From: an uncultured Chitinophaga sp.
GTDB lineage: Bacteria > Bacteroidota > Bacteroidia > Cytophagales > Cyclobacteriaceae
Length of the DNA stretch: 64,000 bases
Direction of reading: 5' to 3'
Assembly: GCA_902168205.1 (NCBI GenBank)
Contig: CABHOK010000014.1
Location: 434,001 to 498,000 of the forward strand
The notes beneath the pieces are model-generated. The model was not told the DNA's origin. It ran no database searches and worked only from the letters and a program-made list of their open reading frames with translations. Of the stretch, positions 7,690 through 16,600 are shown piece after piece; the first letter of the stretch is position 1, and each line of letters begins with the position of its first letter. The translations under genes and the position numbers were made by a program.

Positions 7690-9060
7690 ATGTACGCGAT
7701 TGTTGATATTGAGACGACCGGAGGATATGCGGCAAACCATCGCATTACAGAAATTGCCATTTTTCATCATGACGGAATCCAGATCACGGAAACCTATCAT
7801 ACTTTAATAAATCCCGGAAGGGATATTCCATACTACATTACAGGCCTTACCGGAATTTCAACGGAAATGGTGCTCAACGCACCTACGTTTGAAGAAGTTG
7901 CCGAAGAAATATTCAACTTCCTGGACGGAAAAGTTTTTGTAGCACACAACGCTCATTTCGATTATTCTTTTTTAAAGCGCGAATTCGAACTGACCGGAAT
8001 CAACTGGCAGGCAAAAAAATTATGCACCGTACGGTTGAGTCGCAAAATTATACCCGGACTGCGTTCGTATAGTCTCGGAACATTGTCAGAAAGTTTAGGT
8101 ATACAAATTACCAACCGGCACCGCGCGAATGGCGATGCGCATGCCACGGTTAAAATTTTTGATCAGTTATTAAGACGTGATCGTGATAATTATATAGCGA
8201 AGGCGCTGAAAAAAAATTCAGGAGAAACTATACTTCCTCCCAATTTACCGAAAGAAGAATTCGATCGTTTACCAGCATTGCCGGGGGTATATTATTTTCA
8301 CAACGCACGCGGCCAGGTTATTTATGTTGGTAAGGCAATCAATATCAAAAAAAGAATTGCCGGCCACTTTACCGGGGAAGCACGCGAGTGGAGTCGATCC
8401 AAAATCAGAAATGAAATTCACCACATCAGTCACGAGCTGACAGGTAACGAACTGATTGCGTTGATCCTGGAGTCGCAGGAAATACGAAGGCTCTGGCCCA
8501 AGTATAACCAGGCACAAAAGTACAGAGTTGAGGAGTGGGGAATTTTTGATTATGAAGATCGTAACGGCTATATGCGGTTCTCGGTAAATATAGTAACGAA
8601 GGGTTCGCATCCGCTGGTTCGCTTCAGCTCGAAAGGAGAAGCGTGGAATTTTCTCTGGGAGAAAGTCCGTGAGTTTGATCTCTGTCCTAAATTATGCGGA
8701 CTTCAGGTTGCCAAAGGATTATGTTTTAATTACCAGACAGGCGAATGTCATGGAGCCTGCGAAGGAGTAGAAACCGTTAAGCGCTATAACAAGCGAGTAC
8801 ATAAAGCCATTGATACATTTAAAAGCACAGGAAGTTCAGCCGCCATTATTGGTAAAGGAAGAAACATTGATGAGCAATCGCTCGTGCTGGTTGATAAAGG
8901 AACCTATTGTGGGTTCGGCTACTTTAGTAAAGATATATCCATTGCTGATTTTGAGTCGGCCCGTACGTATGTACGCTCCAGTACCGAAACACCTACCGTG
9001 CAGAATCTTATTAATTCTTATCTTACTAACCCGCGAGGCGCGGAAGTTGTATTATTTTAA
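7690..9060 (+). CDS. DEDDh exonuclease fused to a GIY-YIG (UvrC-like) nuclease domain
   Basis: Residues 1 to about 165 are a DnaQ-type 3'-5' exonuclease with Exo I Asp6/Glu8 (VDIETTGG), Exo II HNAHFD (Asp91) and Exo III HRANGD (His144, Asp149). Residues about 195-290 are a GIY-YIG domain (LPGVYYFHNARGQVIYVGKA, with Glu in LILESQEIRRLWPKYN). A C-terminal part (about 300-456) carries a cysteine cluster (Cys at LCPKLCG, GLCF, GECHGAC) like that of UvrC/Cho relatives. The fusion joins a proofreading-type exonuclease to an incision nuclease and is expected to act in DNA repair. The 456-residue length is normal for the fused family, which is found in several phyla. Confidence 0.92.
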   Translation: MYAIVDIETTGGYAANHRITEIAIFHHDGIQITETYHTLINPGRDIPYYITGLTGISTEMVLNAPTFEEVAEEIFNFLDGKVFVAHNAHFDYSFLKREFELTGINWQAKKLCTVRLSRKIIPGLRSYSLGTLSESLGIQITNRHRANGDAHATVKIFDQLLRRDRDNYIAKALKKNSGETILPPNLPKEEFDRLPALPGVYYFHNARGQVIYVGKAINIKKRIAGHFTGEAREWSRSKIRNEIHHISHELTGNELIALILESQEIRRLWPKYNQAQKYRVEEWGIFDYEDRNGYMRFSVNIVTKGSHPLVRFSSKGEAWNFLWEKVREFDLCPKLCGLQVAKGLCFNYQTGECHGACEGVETVKRYNKRVHKAIDTFKSTGSSAAIIGKGRNIDEQSLVLVDKGTYCGFGYFSKDISIADFESARTYVRSSTETPTVQNLINSYLTNPRGAEVVLF

Positions 9061-9061
9061 C

Positions 9062-9086
9062 ACCGTTATGAGACAAACGGTTTGTT
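9062..9086 (+). terminator. Weak hairpin after the exonuclease/GIY-YIG gene
   Basis: Six-base arms (accgtt and aacggt) flank an 8-base loop and are followed by TTGTT. It starts one base after the stop codon. The stem is short, so it is only a possible terminator. Confidence 0.3.
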
Positions 9087-9158
9087 AAGGTATATATAGC
9101 GCTTGTCTGTTTTGTGATAATCTTGATAAACAACAAAATCTCCCCTTTAAATTATTGT

Positions 9159-10109
9159 ATGAATAAACACGCATTACTCGTATCGCTGCTATTCGTTTGT
9201 CATGTTGCTTTCGCCCAGAAAAAAGCAGAGACTGCATTTATATTGCAGGAACGAGATCTTATACCGGAAGGCATTGCCTACGATCCGGCCGAAAAAGCAT
9301 TTTATCTGAGCAGTATATATAAAAGAAAGATTGTCAAGATTACTTCCGATGGTAAAGCGAGTGACCTTATTGCGACCGGAACTGATGAGATTGAACAGGT
9401 ACTTGGCATGCGGGTAGATGCCCGCGGTTTGCTGTGGGCTTGCAACAATACACCCGAACATGATACGATACGAAAAATTTCCAACGTACACGTATATGAT
9501 CTTCGCACAAAGAAGATGGTAAAGCGCTTTAAACTGGAAGACGACAACCGCCACTTGTTTAATGACCTATATATTACTAAAGCAGGCGATGTATTTGTTA
9601 CCGATACACACGCAGGCATGCTATGGGTAGTGCGCAAAGACAGCAAAGCACTTGAAGAATTCACCAAAGCAGGCAGCGTTGCTTTTGCAAATGGCATTAC
9701 GGCAACACCCGATGAAAAATTTTTAATTGTAAGTACCGGTGGACCACAAGGTGTTGTGCGCGTTGATATTGCCACGAAACATATTTCACCTGTTCCCAAC
9801 GATCGCTATATGGTGATGGGATACGATGGCCTTTATCAATACAACAACACGTTGATCGGAGTTCAGAATACTTTCTTCCCGGAGTCCATTCAAAAAATAA
9901 CATTAAACGCAACCAGCGATCGCGCAGCACGAATTGATTTTTTATGCGAGCGTGATGCTAAATTCAATGCACCTACCACAGGTGTTATTGTTGGCGATCA
10001 GTTTTACTTTATAGCCAACAGCCAGTTGTTGCAGATCATTGGTAACAAAGGAAAGATTAAAGACCCGGCCAGTCTCGAAGAAACCATCATCATGAAGATA
10101 AAATTATGA
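9159..10109 (+). CDS. Secreted SMP-30/gluconolactonase-like beta-propeller protein
   Basis: The chosen ATG at 9159 opens directly onto a Sec signal peptide (MNKHALLVSLLFVCHVAFAQ), whereas an upstream ATG would add a non-signal stretch; this gives 316 residues. The mature part has six-bladed propeller features: EGIAYDPAEKAFYLSS near the start, LGMRVDARGLLWACNN, LFNDLYITKAGDVFVTDTHA and FANGITATPDEKFLIVSTGG, which match the SMP-30/strictosidine synthase superfamily. Members bind a divalent metal and hydrolyse lactones or related esters. The substrate here is unknown. The next gene follows after 59 bp on the same strand. Confidence 0.82.
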   Translation: MNKHALLVSLLFVCHVAFAQKKAETAFILQERDLIPEGIAYDPAEKAFYLSSIYKRKIVKITSDGKASDLIATGTDEIEQVLGMRVDARGLLWACNNTPEHDTIRKISNVHVYDLRTKKMVKRFKLEDDNRHLFNDLYITKAGDVFVTDTHAGMLWVVRKDSKALEEFTKAGSVAFANGITATPDEKFLIVSTGGPQGVVRVDIATKHISPVPNDRYMVMGYDGLYQYNNTLIGVQNTFFPESIQKITLNATSDRAARIDFLCERDAKFNAPTTGVIVGDQFYFIANSQLLQIIGNKGKIKDPASLEETIIMKIKL

Positions 10110-10168
10110 GCGATGCTTTAACAATCCGATCGATACTGTAATTTGCCGTTAAACTCAATAACCGGAAC

Positions 10169-11527
10169 ATGATTAAAGAATACATTTCATCTAACAAGGA
10201 TCGTTTCCTGTCTGAACTTTTTGATTGGCTTCGCATTCCATCCGTTAGTGCAGACAGTCGTCATAAAGGTGATGTGCGTAAAGCCGCAGAATATCTGAAA
10301 GAAAAACTTTCGTCTGCAGGTGTTGACACGGTTGAAATCTGTGAGACAAAAGGACACCCGATTGTTTATGCAGAAAAAATTATCAACGCATCATTACCAA
10401 CCATTCTCGTATACGGCCACTATGATGTGCAGCCTGCTGACCCGATCAATCTGTGGGACTCTCCTCCTTTCGAACCTGTGATAAAAGATGACAAAATCTT
10501 TGCACGTGGTTCGTGCGATGACAAAGGGCAGGTATATATGCACGTAAAGGCTTTTGAGACCATGATGAAACTAAACCTGCTACCCTGCAACGTAAAGTTC
10601 ATGGTGGAAGGTGAAGAAGAAGTAGGCTCTGATAACCTGGGAACATTTGTAAAAGAAAATAAAGCGAAGCTAAAAGCAGATATCATTCTTATTTCTGATA
10701 CAGCGTTGATCTCGCTGGAGCATCCCTCGATTACTACAGGTCTCCGTGGGCTAAGCTATATGGAAGTTGAAGTAACAGGACCAAACCGCGACCTCCACTC
10801 GGGTGTATACGGAGGTGCTGTTGCTAACCCGATCAATGCATTGTGCAGCATGATCGATTCACTGCACGATGAGAACGGAAGAATTACCATACCAGGCTTC
10901 TACGATAAAGTTGCCGAGCTTACCGCTGCTGAACGCGAGGCGCTGAACAAAGCTCCTTTCGATCTGAAAGAGTATAAAGACGAACTCGGCATTAATGAAA
11001 TTAAAGGTGAGAAAGGATATACTACATTGGAGCGAACTGGTGTGCGACCAACGCTCGATGTAAATGGTATATGGGGAGGTTATACAGGCGAGGGTGCCAA
11101 AACGGTGTTACCATCAAAAGCGCATGCTAAAATTTCCATGCGACTTGTTCCCAACCAGGTGAGTGCAGAAATAACCGAGCTCTTCACAAAACACTTCCAA
11201 TCTATAGCACCTCCGTATGTAAACGTAAAAGTGATGGCGCACCACGGTGGTGAACCTGCTGTTACGCGAACCGACTCGGAAGCATACAAAGCCGCAAGCA
11301 AAGCATTCGAGGAAGTTTTCGGAAAGACACCTATACCAACACGTGACGGAGGCAGTATACCTATCGTTGCTCTGTTTAAAAAAGAACTCGGGCTGGATAC
11401 GGTATTGATGGGCTTCGGCCTGGACAGTGATGCTATCCACTCACCCAACGAACACTATGGTGTTCACAATTTTCTGCTTGGCGTAGAAACAATAGTTGCT
11501 TTCTACAAGCAGTTTGCTAAAAAATAG
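10169..11527 (+). CDS. M20-family metallodipeptidase
   Basis: The 452-residue product has the conserved metal-site motifs YGHYDVQPA (His84, Asp86), RGSCDDKGQ (Asp117/Asp118) and EGEEEVGS (Glu149-Glu151). It also has the lid/dimerisation region with PNRDLHSGVYGG and a C-terminal His in DAIHSPNEHYG. It matches the CNDP/PepV-like dipeptidases, which use two zinc or manganese ions to cut dipeptides and have a similar length. There is no signal peptide, so it is cytoplasmic. A strong bidirectional hairpin ends the gene. Confidence 0.93.
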   Translation: MIKEYISSNKDRFLSELFDWLRIPSVSADSRHKGDVRKAAEYLKEKLSSAGVDTVEICETKGHPIVYAEKIINASLPTILVYGHYDVQPADPINLWDSPPFEPVIKDDKIFARGSCDDKGQVYMHVKAFETMMKLNLLPCNVKFMVEGEEEVGSDNLGTFVKENKAKLKADIILISDTALISLEHPSITTGLRGLSYMEVEVTGPNRDLHSGVYGGAVANPINALCSMIDSLHDENGRITIPGFYDKVAELTAAEREALNKAPFDLKEYKDELGINEIKGEKGYTTLERTGVRPTLDVNGIWGGYTGEGAKTVLPSKAHAKISMRLVPNQVSAEITELFTKHFQSIAPPYVNVKVMAHHGGEPAVTRTDSEAYKAASKAFEEVFGKTPIPTRDGGSIPIVALFKKELGLDTVLMGFGLDSDAIHSPNEHYGVHNFLLGVETIVAFYKQFAKK

Positions 11528-11555
11528 ATATACTATATTTATAGCCTTTATAATC

Positions 11556-11588
11556 AAAGACACGAGTTTACTGCACTCGTGTCTTTTG
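11556..11588 (+). terminator. Strong bidirectional terminator between convergent genes
   Basis: A perfect 12-bp stem (11556-11567 with 11575-11586) has a 7-base loop; the stem ends in TTT on one strand and AAA on the other. It serves the dipeptidase gene and, on the minus strand, the radical SAM gene ending at 11596. Confidence 0.8.
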
Positions 11589-11595
11589 CTTTATA

Positions 11596-12648
11596 TCAGA
11601 ACAGACTGAGATTGCCTCCTCTCCTGAACTTGGTAAGATCTATAGCCGGAAATGTTTTGTTACCAAAGTATTTCTTCTTAGAAATGGTGAAGAGTTGATG
11701 TATCGCTTCTGCAAAATTACCTTCACCACTCATGCGCCTGCCAAACTCGGAATCATTTACATTGCCTCCGTGCAATTCGCAGATCTGGTGCCATACTTTG
11801 TCGAAGCGATCCGGGAAATTTTTTCGTAACCAGTCTTCAAAGATTTTTCCGATGGCGCCATTCAATCGCACAACAGTCATTCCTGCACCTAATGCTCCGT
11901 GATCACTCGCTGCTTTTAATATCTGCGGAATTTCATGATGATTGAGTCCGGGTATAATCGGTGCATTCATGATTCCCACTGGTACACCGACTTTCGATAA
12001 TTCTTCAACTGTTTTCAATCGCTTTATAGCACTGGCCGTGCGAGGCTCCATCGCTCTGCGCAGATCTTCATCCAGCGTTGTGATGGAAATATATACATGC
12101 ACCAGATTATCCTGCGCCAGATCTTTGAGTAAATCTATATCACGAAGTATCAGACTGTTCTTGGTGATCATGCCAACGGGGTGCCTATACCTGGCAAACA
12201 CTTTTAGCATGCCGCGCGTGATTTCGAATTTACGCTCCAGCGGCTGGTAGCAATCGGTATTGCCCGATACGGATATTGGCACAGGCTGCCAATCCGGATG
12301 AAGTATAAATTTCTCCAGTAACTTCGGTGCATCTTTCTTCACAATGATCTTGCTTTCAAAATCGAGACCTGCATTAAAACCCCAATACTCATGTGAGTTG
12401 CGCGCATAGCAATATATACATCCGTGCTCGCATCCCTGGTAGGGATTGGTGGAGTACATCATGCGTAAATCAGGACTCGTTACTTTGTTAACAATCTTCT
12501 TGGGTGTCTCATAAAAAATTTGCGTGGCTGGTGCTGAAAACAACGGTTCGTCAAGTCCTTCAACATGATCCGTAACATATTGAGACTTCAGAAATCTATT
12601 ACCGGTTTTTATTTGTGCCCCTCTCCCTTTAAAGTATTCCTCTTCCAT
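11596..12648 (-). CDS. PA0069-family radical SAM protein
   Basis: The start at 12648 (MEEEYFKGRGAQIKTGNRF) is preferred over an ATG 27 bp upstream because an AAGGAG ribosome site sits 6-7 bases before it; this gives 350 residues. The radical SAM cluster motif CEHGCIYC (Cys73, Cys77, Cys80) lies in the family-typical NPYQGCEHGCIYCYARNS. Further family features are SGNTDCYQPLERK and ITKNSLILRDIDLL. PA0069-type proteins are related to spore photoproduct lyase-like enzymes but have no proven substrate; the cofactor use is known from the family and the reaction is not. Convergent with the dipeptidase gene. Confidence 0.9.
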   Translation of the reverse strand: MEEEYFKGRGAQIKTGNRFLKSQYVTDHVEGLDEPLFSAPATQIFYETPKKIVNKVTSPDLRMMYSTNPYQGCEHGCIYCYARNSHEYWGFNAGLDFESKIIVKKDAPKLLEKFILHPDWQPVPISVSGNTDCYQPLERKFEITRGMLKVFARYRHPVGMITKNSLILRDIDLLKDLAQDNLVHVYISITTLDEDLRRAMEPRTASAIKRLKTVEELSKVGVPVGIMNAPIIPGLNHHEIPQILKAASDHGALGAGMTVVRLNGAIGKIFEDWLRKNFPDRFDKVWHQICELHGGNVNDSEFGRRMSGEGNFAEAIHQLFTISKKKYFGNKTFPAIDLTKFRRGGNLSLF

Positions 12649-12752
12649 AAAAACTCCTTTCGCTAATGACCACACATAATTACTAATTATTTTAGTTATT
12701 ACATCTAAAAATATTAGTTATTTAAAAACTATTTTGAGGGCTGAAAAAAACT

Positions 12753-13679
12753 TTGATTTTGCTAAAGTATCAGTCTACTCCGGTTCAGGAATTTCATCAT
12801 GCCACCTTGGAAAAAGCGGGCATACGATTAATGGTTAAACGTGAAGATCTCAATCATCCATTCGTTTCGGGCAACAAGTGGTGGAAACTGAAATACAATT
12901 TGGAAGAAGCCAGCAGACTCAACAAAAAAACACTGCTCACTTTTGGCGGAGCATACTCCAACCATATATATGCGGTTGCTGCGGCTGCTACAGAATGTAA
13001 CTTTAAAAGTATAGGTATAATTCGTGGAGAAGAAGTGCTACCCCTAAACCCTACATTGCGTTTTGCAACGGAACGCGGCATGAAGCTTCACTATGTTTCG
13101 CGCGAAGATTATAGAAAGAAAAATGAGACAGACTATATTCAGCAACTGCATGACGCGTTTCGTGATTTTTATGCTATACCCGAAGGTGGCACCAATATAT
13201 TTGCGCTACAGGGTTGTGCAGAATTTGGACAGGCTTTATTGAATATTGATTTTGATTACCTGTGTCTTGCAACCGGTACGGGCGGAACGATGGCAGGTAT
13301 TATTGAGGGTATTGCCGGTAAAAGAGAAATTATTGGTGTTAGTGTGTTGAAAGGAGATTTTCTCACACAGGAGATCAGCAATCTGCTGGAAACCTATGCA
13401 GCGTATAAAAAAAATTCAATACCGGTTTATGGAAAATGGAATGTGCTTACATCTTATCATCACGGAGGCTATGCCAAGGTGCCGGATGTGCTGAAGAATT
13501 TTATACGTGAAATGCACCAGCAGCATAACCTCCCGCTCGATCCTGTGTATACGGGCAAGTTGATGTGGGCGGTGTTGGAAGAGGTAAAGAAAGGCTTTTT
13601 TAAGCGAGGTTCCACGATACTTGCCCTGCACACAGGCGGGCTGCAAGGAGCTGTTTCTTACCCGAACCTATATGAATAA
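12753..13679 (+). CDS. PLP-dependent enzyme of the ACC deaminase/D-cysteine desulfhydrase family
   Basis: The 308-residue product starts at a TTG; the frame has a stop just upstream and no usable ATG before residue 27. A purine stretch (gaggg) lies 12 bases before it. The PLP lysine is Lys42 in SGNKWWKLKY and the cofactor loop is GGAYSNHIYA (Ser69-Asn70-His71). A glycine-rich phosphate-binding loop (LATGTGGTMAG) follows. The family includes ACC deaminase and D-cysteine desulfhydrase, and sequence alone does not fix the substrate. The protein is shorter than plant-associated ACC deaminases (about 340), which slightly favours D-cysteine desulfhydrase. The 3' end overlaps the next gene by 8 bp. 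Confidence 0.88.
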   Translation: MILLKYQSTPVQEFHHATLEKAGIRLMVKREDLNHPFVSGNKWWKLKYNLEEASRLNKKTLLTFGGAYSNHIYAVAAAATECNFKSIGIIRGEEVLPLNPTLRFATERGMKLHYVSREDYRKKNETDYIQQLHDAFRDFYAIPEGGTNIFALQGCAEFGQALLNIDFDYLCLATGTGGTMAGIIEGIAGKREIIGVSVLKGDFLTQEISNLLETYAAYKKNSIPVYGKWNVLTSYHHGGYAKVPDVLKNFIREMHQQHNLPLDPVYTGKLMWAVLEEVKKGFFKRGSTILALHTGGLQGAVSYPNLYE

Positions 13680-16600
13680 ATTTTTACTCGCGTGCCTGTT
13701 ACTCGTATGTACAAATGCTGCTGCACAAAACCTGGTTGAGTCCAGAACATCGAGTTACTATACCTTTATCTACAAGATCACCAACGAAGAGGCTGAGAAA
13801 TTATATACCGAAAATTACTCTCCGCTTAACGATAGTCTCTTTCATACCCCGGTTGATTCATATCCTGCAGATTCTGTCTATGAAAAAGAACTGCCAACCG
13901 GGCATTACCTCTACATAAAATCGAGAGGACCAACATTAGAGGCTGCGCTGGAATCAGTGAATAATCTTGACATGGCCATCCTGAACAATCATCGTGACTT
14001 GCTGTTATCATTTCACGATGTAAACGGAAAAGCGGTCAACACGCTCAAGCCTCGGATAGGCATCAGAAATATACCTTTCTCTAAAAAGAACAATGCATAC
14101 CGCATCGCCACTACAAACCGACAAGGCTGGATAAAAGTTTTACACGAAGGACATGTATCATTCTTTGATGTACAGCGAAAGTATAATAACAACCTGCCGA
14201 AACGCGTAACGCGAAGGGTGCTGGGTACATTTCCTTTTAATCACATTGCATCACCGTTCTTTTACGCTGCACGTTCTGTGCGGAGTTTATTCGATTATAC
14301 TAGCATTCATCCACCAGGTATATATTATCGCGTGCAAAAAATATTTACTCCCAGGCCCTATAGTGGTTATGTTGTTCTAAACAAACCCAAGTATAAACCG
14401 GGCGATACCGTAAAATTGAAGGCCTATATTATTAACGCAAAAGGTAAACCGGCAAAACATAAAATCACCCTTAGACTTAATCAGGACTATAGCAATAGCG
14501 CTCGAACCAAAACCCTGGCTGAGGTTGCGCCTTACAGGCCGGGCGCTTATGTGTATGAATTTATACTGTACGACAGTATGCAATTAAAGCTCGACAAAAG
14601 ATGCAACATCTTCTTACAAAGCAAAAGAACGGATGATTATCCTTATGCTTCATTTCACTATGAACAGTACGAACTCAAGCAGAACTCATTTAGCATACGC
14701 AGCAACAATGCACCGCCACATAAGCCAGCAACTATATTTCTGAAAGGTACGGATGCCAATGATCTCCCGTTATACGATGTTCGTGTTCAACTCATTGTAA
14801 AATCGGCTGGCGTCAGTGACTTCAATCACCCGACCATTTTTGTAAGAGATACTTTGTGGACGCACAACCTGAAGCTGGACGCTATTGGCGAAACCAGTAT
14901 ATCGCTCCCTGATTCTATATTTCCGAAAGCCGTGCTCGAATACAAGGTAACGGCAATCTTTACCAACACCGACAATGAGCGCCACGTTAAAGAGTTGAAT
15001 CTGAAATATACCTATATAAAACCAGCAGGAGATATTAAGATAGAGAACGATTCGGTAATCTTTACTTCAGAAGGCAGTGGCAAATTCAAGATACAGGCGC
15101 TGAACAAAGACGGCAAGATTGTTGAACAGAAAGAAATATCTCTGCCTTACCAGCAAAAGATCGATCAGCGCATACAAAATTATGTGCTGTTGCAGGATGA
15201 CTCTTTTATCAAAAAGATAAGTCTTGAATCCATTGGCGATGATCTGCAGGTTAGTGCAGAGCACACAAAAGACAGCCTGTTGATCCTTACACAAAATCCG
15301 CGCAAGCTACCTTTTCATTACCAGCTTTTTAAAAATAACACCATCATTGAGCAAGGCTACGGATATAGTTATACAGCAAAACGAAAGGCATCGCCCCATG
15401 CACGATACTATTTTGCAATCCAATATATATGGGCGGGAGAATCGCGCAATCAGAATTACGATATTCACTTTGCCAAAAAACGGCTGCATATAGAAGTCGA
15501 TCATCCAGCCGCGGTATACCCGGGACAACAGGTTGCTATAAAAGTAAATGTGACAGACGCTTTCGACCGACCGGTAAAAAATGCTGACCTCACAGCCTAT
15601 AGTATTACTAAGAAGTTTAAAGAAGGCTCGTCTGCCGCGGTGCCAAACTTCGAACGATTCAAGAGTCGTAAGATATTCAACGAGTTCAGTGAGAAAGTAC
15701 AGCAGCGTTCCTTCTCGAACGATTTACATTATCGCTTTTGGAAAAATCGACTGGGTTTGGACAGTATTGAATACTATCATTTTCTTTATCCTGAAAAAGG
15801 TACTTATACATACTCCACAGCCGGCGAAGACAGCATCACACAAATCGCTCCGTTTATTGTAAGCAATGGAATACTGCAGCCGATATACTATATATACATT
15901 GACAACGAACTAAAGTATTATCACGAAGTAAAGAGTCTTGAGCCCTATTCCTTCCGCGCTTCGCCAGGCCGGCACAATCTTACCGTACGACTCTATAACA
16001 AGCTGGTAAATATCAACCATGTAGTAGCAGAGAGAGGCAAAAAACTTATTCTCAGTGTTGATCTCAACAATTTACCGAAGAATGTTGAAGTAAGTGAAGA
16101 AGATTTAAGCCTTAGTGATTATGAGATCAATAAACTCTATGCACATTTTCTCTTGCTGAATCGTGACTTAACACAGCGGCTCGCTTACCTGAAGCAGGGA
16201 AATAATTTTCACGCGATGGTTCCTTTCAATTGGGGCAATGATATACAAAGTCTTGTTGGCCCCTTTGTACCGGGTACTATATCGTATCATACTCCACAGT
16301 TCAATACTACTTTCGATTTTAAACCTGGAAGATCTGTAACTATTGAACCCAAACTTATAGATCGTGAGAGTTATGATGTACGTTACCTCCTGAGGCATCC
16401 CTTGTATTACCGATCTTTCAATCCATCACTACGAGATCAGGTGCAAACCGAAAAACGTATTCTTGAATACTGGAAGCAAAATGAACTAGAACCACAGAAA
16501 GAATATACCATTCGAAAATATCCAACCAATTACCCGGTGTCCCAGAAAACAGGTACGCTTGTTATTCAGGATAATCGGGGCGGATTGGGCCAACATTTCG

